Shown here piece after piece: positions 60,085 through 63,197 of a stretch of DNA of 63,197 bases. Positions within the stretch are counted from its first letter, which is position 1; each line of letters begins with the position of its first letter. The DNA comes from Leyella lascolaii. Lineage in GTDB: Bacteria; Bacteroidota; Bacteroidia; Bacteroidales; Bacteroidaceae. The stretch spans positions 51,070 to 114,266 of the forward strand of contig NZ_LT556042.1 of the NCBI RefSeq assembly GCF_900079775.1, given 5' to 3'. A program made the translations under genes and the position numbers. The notes beneath the pieces were generated by a model. That model was not told where the DNA came from. It did no database searches and saw nothing but the letters and a program-made list of their open reading frames with translations.

Positions 60085-62130
60085 TTAAATGAGACCTATC
60101 ATAAAATAACTCTGGTTTGCCGGGTCTTTCAGGATGATTTCTTTCTCCCGCATGAAACGGATATAGTTCTTGGCTGTCCGCTCCTTGATGTCCAGTACCT
60201 GTTGCAACTGTTCGCAAAGGTCTATGTAGGTGATGTGTGTCTGCCGCCCGAAAATATCACGGGCTACACCCACCAGCTCCCTTTCCTTGCGCTTCTCTTT
60301 TTCTTCACGTGGCTTTTCGCCCCGGTACGTGTGCATCCCAGCTTTCTTGTCCCATGCGAAAAGCATCAGCGGCACGTCCAGCGGGCTTCCGTCCCTTACT
60401 TTCAGGGCTTTCACTACCGATTGCGTGGGTTCATCGTCTTTCTCGATTGACAGGATGGTAGCTGCCTTCCTTTGTAGTTCGCTTCCCAGATGTCCACGCA
60501 GCTTTAATCCGTTCGGGACAAAATGAAGCACGCAAAGTATGCAGGTGTTGTAGATACCCGCCAACCGATACAGTTCATCTATCACCGCCACGCTTTCCGC
60601 TTCATCGTTGGCACTCTTTACGAGGTCGGCGATGCCGTCAATGACAACCAACTGGATGCCGCCATACTGGTAGTAGAACTTATCCATGCTTTGTATTATG
60701 GCGTTCAACCGTTCCTTTCGGGACATTCCCGTAAGGCAGAACGCTTTCAGTTCTTCCGGCTTTTCCTTTTGCCCCGCACGTGCCAGCAGGTTGCTTACGT
60801 TCTTGAAAAGCTGTACTTCCGACTGTTCGGTATCATAGAACAAGACCGCCTTGTGCCTGTCGTTAGCGGTTATCCGTATGCCCAGCGTGTCTGTTTCCGT
60901 ATCGGGAGGGCTGATACAGCCTGCCACGATTGCGGCTACATAGTTGCTCTTGCCCGTTCCCTCGCCCCCGGTGATGCCGAACAGGTTGCCTTGTGTTCCC
61001 AGTGGAACATCGCCCGCCGATATGATGACCTGTGCTTTGACGGGCGGGTTGTTGAAGTCTATCTCGCATGATTTAAGCATAATCAGTGTGTCGCTATATA
61101 GGTCGTCTAAAAATCTGATAAACAGTTTCAGGAAATCTTCACGGGTGTTACCCGCCCTGAAATAATCCGATATGTCCTTTTCCTCTTTCGTGCCCGGAAG
61201 CGGTAGAGAAAGGCGTTTCACGCCAAATTCCCCCAGCAGTCTTTCCTGCCTGCTTGAACTCTCCCTGCCTGTCTTGTCCATGTCGAAAAGCAGGACAATG
61301 TGCTTGAAACGGAACGTCAGCCGATAAACCAGCGTGGACGGTATCATTACCGTTTCACTGTTGAAGCAGATGGCATGAAAGCCATGTGCCGCCAGTGAAA
61401 GTACGTCCTTCTCGCCACCCGTGATAAACAATGTGTCACCTTTGGCGGGCAGTTGCTCCAATCCGAAACAGTAGTTTTCCCCGAAGCTGCCGCCATATAG
61501 GAAACGGGGTGTGGAAAAGGGACGGTACAGCTTAATGTACTGTTTGCCCTTGTAGCCGTACATCGGTTCTGCCGCCGATGAAATGTAGGTGTATGGCTTT
61601 CCCTCTGCCGTTTCACTGCTGTATTCCCGGAGTGAGCAGACCTTGTAATGCTCCAGCACTTCGGGAGTGATGCCGTACTGCCGCCAGTATTCCATTTCTG
61701 CGGTGGAAAATTTCTGTTCCCTGAACTGGTAAGGCTTGACAGGCTTTTCGGGCGGTTCAACAGGTGTGTTTGCCGCAATACGTTTGTCGGTAGTCTGGGA
61801 TATAGGAACGGGTGTCCCGGAAGATAAGCCCAGCCCCAAGTCCCGGTCGATGGTTTCCAGTATCTCGATGAAGTCCAAAGCCCGGTTACAGTCCAGCCCT
61901 TTCAGTTGCCCCACGAGGAAAAAGCAGTCACCGCTGTAATTGTCGTTACCGAAGTCTTTCATCTTGTACATACCGCTATGGCGGTCGAAGTAGATGTTGC
62001 AGGATGCTTTTCTATCTTCGTATAAGGGATTAAGGAAATGCCTGCCTATCCGCCATTCACCCGGTAAATAATGCTTGAAAACGGATAAGCCGTTATTTGT
62101 TCGGCTTAGTATTTCTTCTTTCTTTAACAT
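60085..62130 (-). CDS. TOPRIM primase / RecA-like helicase fusion
   Basis: Protein of 681 aa. A CHC2-like N-terminal region lacks the zinc cysteines (PLYEDRKASCNIYFDRHSGMYKMKDFGND, residues about 35-65). The TOPRIM domain follows (LFITGGEKDVLSLAAHGFHAI near 230, VLLFDMDKTGRESS near 277). A RecA/DnaB-like ATPase comes next, with Walker A ITGGEGTGKSNYVAAI near 387 and Walker B IQLVVIDGIADLV near 490. The C-terminal tail looks like a winged helix. It would prime and unwind ICE DNA after transfer. It overlaps the upstream HTH gene by 38 bp. Confidence 0.83.
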   Translation of the reverse strand: MLKKEEILSRTNNGLSVFKHYLPGEWRIGRHFLNPLYEDRKASCNIYFDRHSGMYKMKDFGNDNYSGDCFFLVGQLKGLDCNRALDFIEILETIDRDLGLGLSSGTPVPISQTTDKRIAANTPVEPPEKPVKPYQFREQKFSTAEMEYWRQYGITPEVLEHYKVCSLREYSSETAEGKPYTYISSAAEPMYGYKGKQYIKLYRPFSTPRFLYGGSFGENYCFGLEQLPAKGDTLFITGGEKDVLSLAAHGFHAICFNSETVMIPSTLVYRLTFRFKHIVLLFDMDKTGRESSSRQERLLGEFGVKRLSLPLPGTKEEKDISDYFRAGNTREDFLKLFIRFLDDLYSDTLIMLKSCEIDFNNPPVKAQVIISAGDVPLGTQGNLFGITGGEGTGKSNYVAAIVAGCISPPDTETDTLGIRITANDRHKAVLFYDTEQSEVQLFKNVSNLLARAGQKEKPEELKAFCLTGMSRKERLNAIIQSMDKFYYQYGGIQLVVIDGIADLVKSANDEAESVAVIDELYRLAGIYNTCILCVLHFVPNGLKLRGHLGSELQRKAATILSIEKDDEPTQSVVKALKVRDGSPLDVPLMLFAWDKKAGMHTYRGEKPREEKEKRKERELVGVARDIFGRQTHITYIDLCEQLQQVLDIKERTAKNYIRFMREKEIILKDPANQSYFMIGLI

Positions 62131-62452
62131 ATTGATGATGGTTGGTTATCAGGTCGTTTATATATTCCTTGTCCCGTTTTATCAGGCGTTCTTCCAGCAG
62201 ACGTTTTATTTCCTTGATTTTGTAGAAATAATGCCCTTTTATATCGGAATAGGAAACCAGTCCTGCCGCCCGCAGGCGTTGCAGTGTACGGTCGCTGATT
62301 TTCAGGAATGTGCATACTTCGTAACTGTCCACCCAAATTTCATCTTCATCGGGTTTGCCGGAATCCAAATGGTTGAAGATGTAATCCGCTATGGCGGTAA
62401 TCTTGTTGTCAAGCTCCTTGTAGGCTTTTGACTCGAATGTTATTATTTCCAT
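62093..62452 (-). CDS. HTH DNA-binding protein
   Basis: Protein of 119 aa from MEIITFESKAYKELDNKI with an HTH_17-type domain (VDSYEVCTFLKISDRTLQRLRAAGLVSYSDIKGHYFYKIKEIKRLL). It overlaps the primase-helicase start by 38 bp. The frame reaches back to 62542, but the chosen Met begins the conserved helix. It is probably a regulator of ICE excision or replication, like the paralogous gene at 59787. Confidence 0.8.
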   Translation of the reverse strand: MEIITFESKAYKELDNKITAIADYIFNHLDSGKPDEDEIWVDSYEVCTFLKISDRTLQRLRAAGLVSYSDIKGHYFYKIKEIKRLLEERLIKRDKEYINDLITNHHQYVKERRNTKPNK

Positions 62453-63006
62453 ATCGCTAACTAATTGGTTCGCTGCAAAATTCGGGAGAAGAAATAACCT
62501 AAAAGTCATGGTTATATCTATCATGGTATTACTTTTTTTCAAGCTATTTTTAGGGGAGTATTGGCGTAAAAGCTCCCCGAAATGTCATTTTTCAAAGTAG
62601 ATTTCACTATAAAAAGAAAGTACCATGTTGGGGAGAACATGGTACTTCTTATAGTTGAAAGTACATATAAAAAGTGTTTGAGAGAAGAATGAGGAAAGTT
62701 TACTGGTTATCAGTTACTTTCCTCATTTTGGTTAAAAGTGGCGAGGACAGACGAAGACGGGAATACGACAAGATGAGACAGAGGAACGTTACCTATCCGT
62801 AACCTATACCCCAAATGGAGAATGTTAAGGTTCGGAAGAATGAGGAAGGTTACGGATTGAATTTTAACACTCTGATTTATAGTGAGTTACTGATGAGCAA
62901 CGTAAGGTTTTTGGTTACGAACCAAATTTGCGGTGTTCTGCCGTGAAATGCGTAGCAAGAAAAGACTCTTCATGTATTAATTTTGAACGCAAAAAAGAAT
63001 GACGTT
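62453..63006. other. intergenic region with hairpins and inverted repeats
   Basis: No gene seen. A 12-bp perfect stem AAGTACCATGTT/AACATGGTACTT (62618-62647) sits inside a weaker ACTATAA/TTATAGT pairing. A second 12-bp stem AATGAGGAAAGT/ACTTTCCTCATT lies at 62688-62727. ATCCGTAACC (62795-62804) and GGTTACGGAT (62848-62857) form an inverted pair, and a GGTTACGAACC motif lies further on. A -7 box TAATTTTG at 62978-62985 precedes the next gene. Confidence 0.55.
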
Positions 63007-63197
63007 ATGAAGAGTACATTTTCAATTATCTTCTACCTCAAAAGACAGGTAGTAAAGAAAGATGGTACTGTTCCAGTTATGGGACGTATCACAGTGGACG
63101 GAACACAGGCGCAGTTCAGTTGCAAGACAACTGCCAATCCAGATTTGTGGGACACCAAGGGCGGACGCATGATAGGTAAGAGTATGCAGGCTTTGGA
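63007..63197 (+). CDS. tyrosine recombinase, 5' part (runs off the window)
   Basis: First 63 codons of a second integrase: MKSTFSIIFYLKRQVVKKDG, then VPVMGRITVDGTQAQFSCKT. This is the N-terminal arm-binding domain of an IntDOT-class recombinase, different from the one at 34222 although both begin MKSTF. Base composition is a little more AT-rich than the tra genes. It may belong to the right end of this ICE or to a second element in tandem. Confidence 0.85.
   Translation, partial: MKSTFSIIFYLKRQVVKKDGTVPVMGRITVDGTQAQFSCKTTANPDLWDTKGGRMIGKSMQAL

Overview
The window reads as a chromosomal segment of a Bacteroidales bacterium, most like Prevotellaceae, carrying a large integrative and conjugative element (ICE) of the CTnDOT type. 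The grounds are promoters of the form TAnnTTTG, the absence of Shine-Dalgarno leaders, and family-specific genes: GldE-type DUF21/CBS protein, Lnb_N/DUF4105 protein, a long SecA with a C-terminal zinc motif, an OmpH-like lipoprotein and a full Bacteroidetes TraA-TraQ transfer operon. All assignments come from reading the sequence; no database search was run.

Chromosomal part (1 to about 33.95 kb). From the left: a GH3 beta-xylosidase/beta-glucosidase; a three-gene minus-strand operon (TonB-C-like periplasmic protein, LanC-like protein, two-domain glycosyltransferase) preceded by a 0.5 kb tandem repeat; a DNA/RNA endonuclease lipoprotein; a FetAB-like ABC exporter; an envelope operon (outer-membrane protein, LptC, GldE, PpiD-like isomerase); a DUF4105 protein with a phosphatase-fold protein that has lost its catalytic motifs; SecA; an orphan ABC ATPase; a ComEC lacking its nuclease-like domain; DUF2461; endonuclease III; lipoproteins; an OmpH/Skp-like chaperone; the PepD dipeptidase; and tRNA-Ser(UGA). 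Intergenic space holds three unusual repeat families: five-unit, 22-bp-period arrays at three places; a promoter-bearing A/B repeat at three places, always pointing into the next gene; and a REP/BIME-like palindrome pair.

ICE part (about 33.95 kb to the end). Directly after tRNA-Ser lie a strong terminator and a tyrosine recombinase. These are followed by ArdA antirestriction and small cargo proteins, the tra operon on the minus strand (traA at 49.4 kb down to traQ at 38.1 kb), and a plus-strand mobilisation block (MobA-like RHH protein, relaxase MobB, coupling protein MobC). Next come an AlbA_2/Schlafen-like regulator, DUF3945 and topoisomerase III, then a RibD/DHFR-family cargo gene with an elaborate leader, two HTH proteins around a TOPRIM primase-helicase, and a second, truncated tyrosine recombinase at the window edge. 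DNA is presumably nicked at an oriT upstream of mobA, passed by MobB/MobC to the Tra channel, and maintained or replicated with the aid of TopB, the primase-helicase and the ParA-like TraA.

The most interesting unexplained signals are in the ICE. Arrays of TGTCC repeated every 10 bp occur at three separate sites, two of them about 35-40 bp upstream of -7-like boxes. A dense TTGAAA/TTTCAA array sits directly upstream of the ParA-like/RHH-like gene pair traA-traB and looks like a type Ib partition site. A multi-stem candidate oriT precedes mobA, and the DHFR-family gene has a roughly 280-nt leader with mutually exclusive hairpins.
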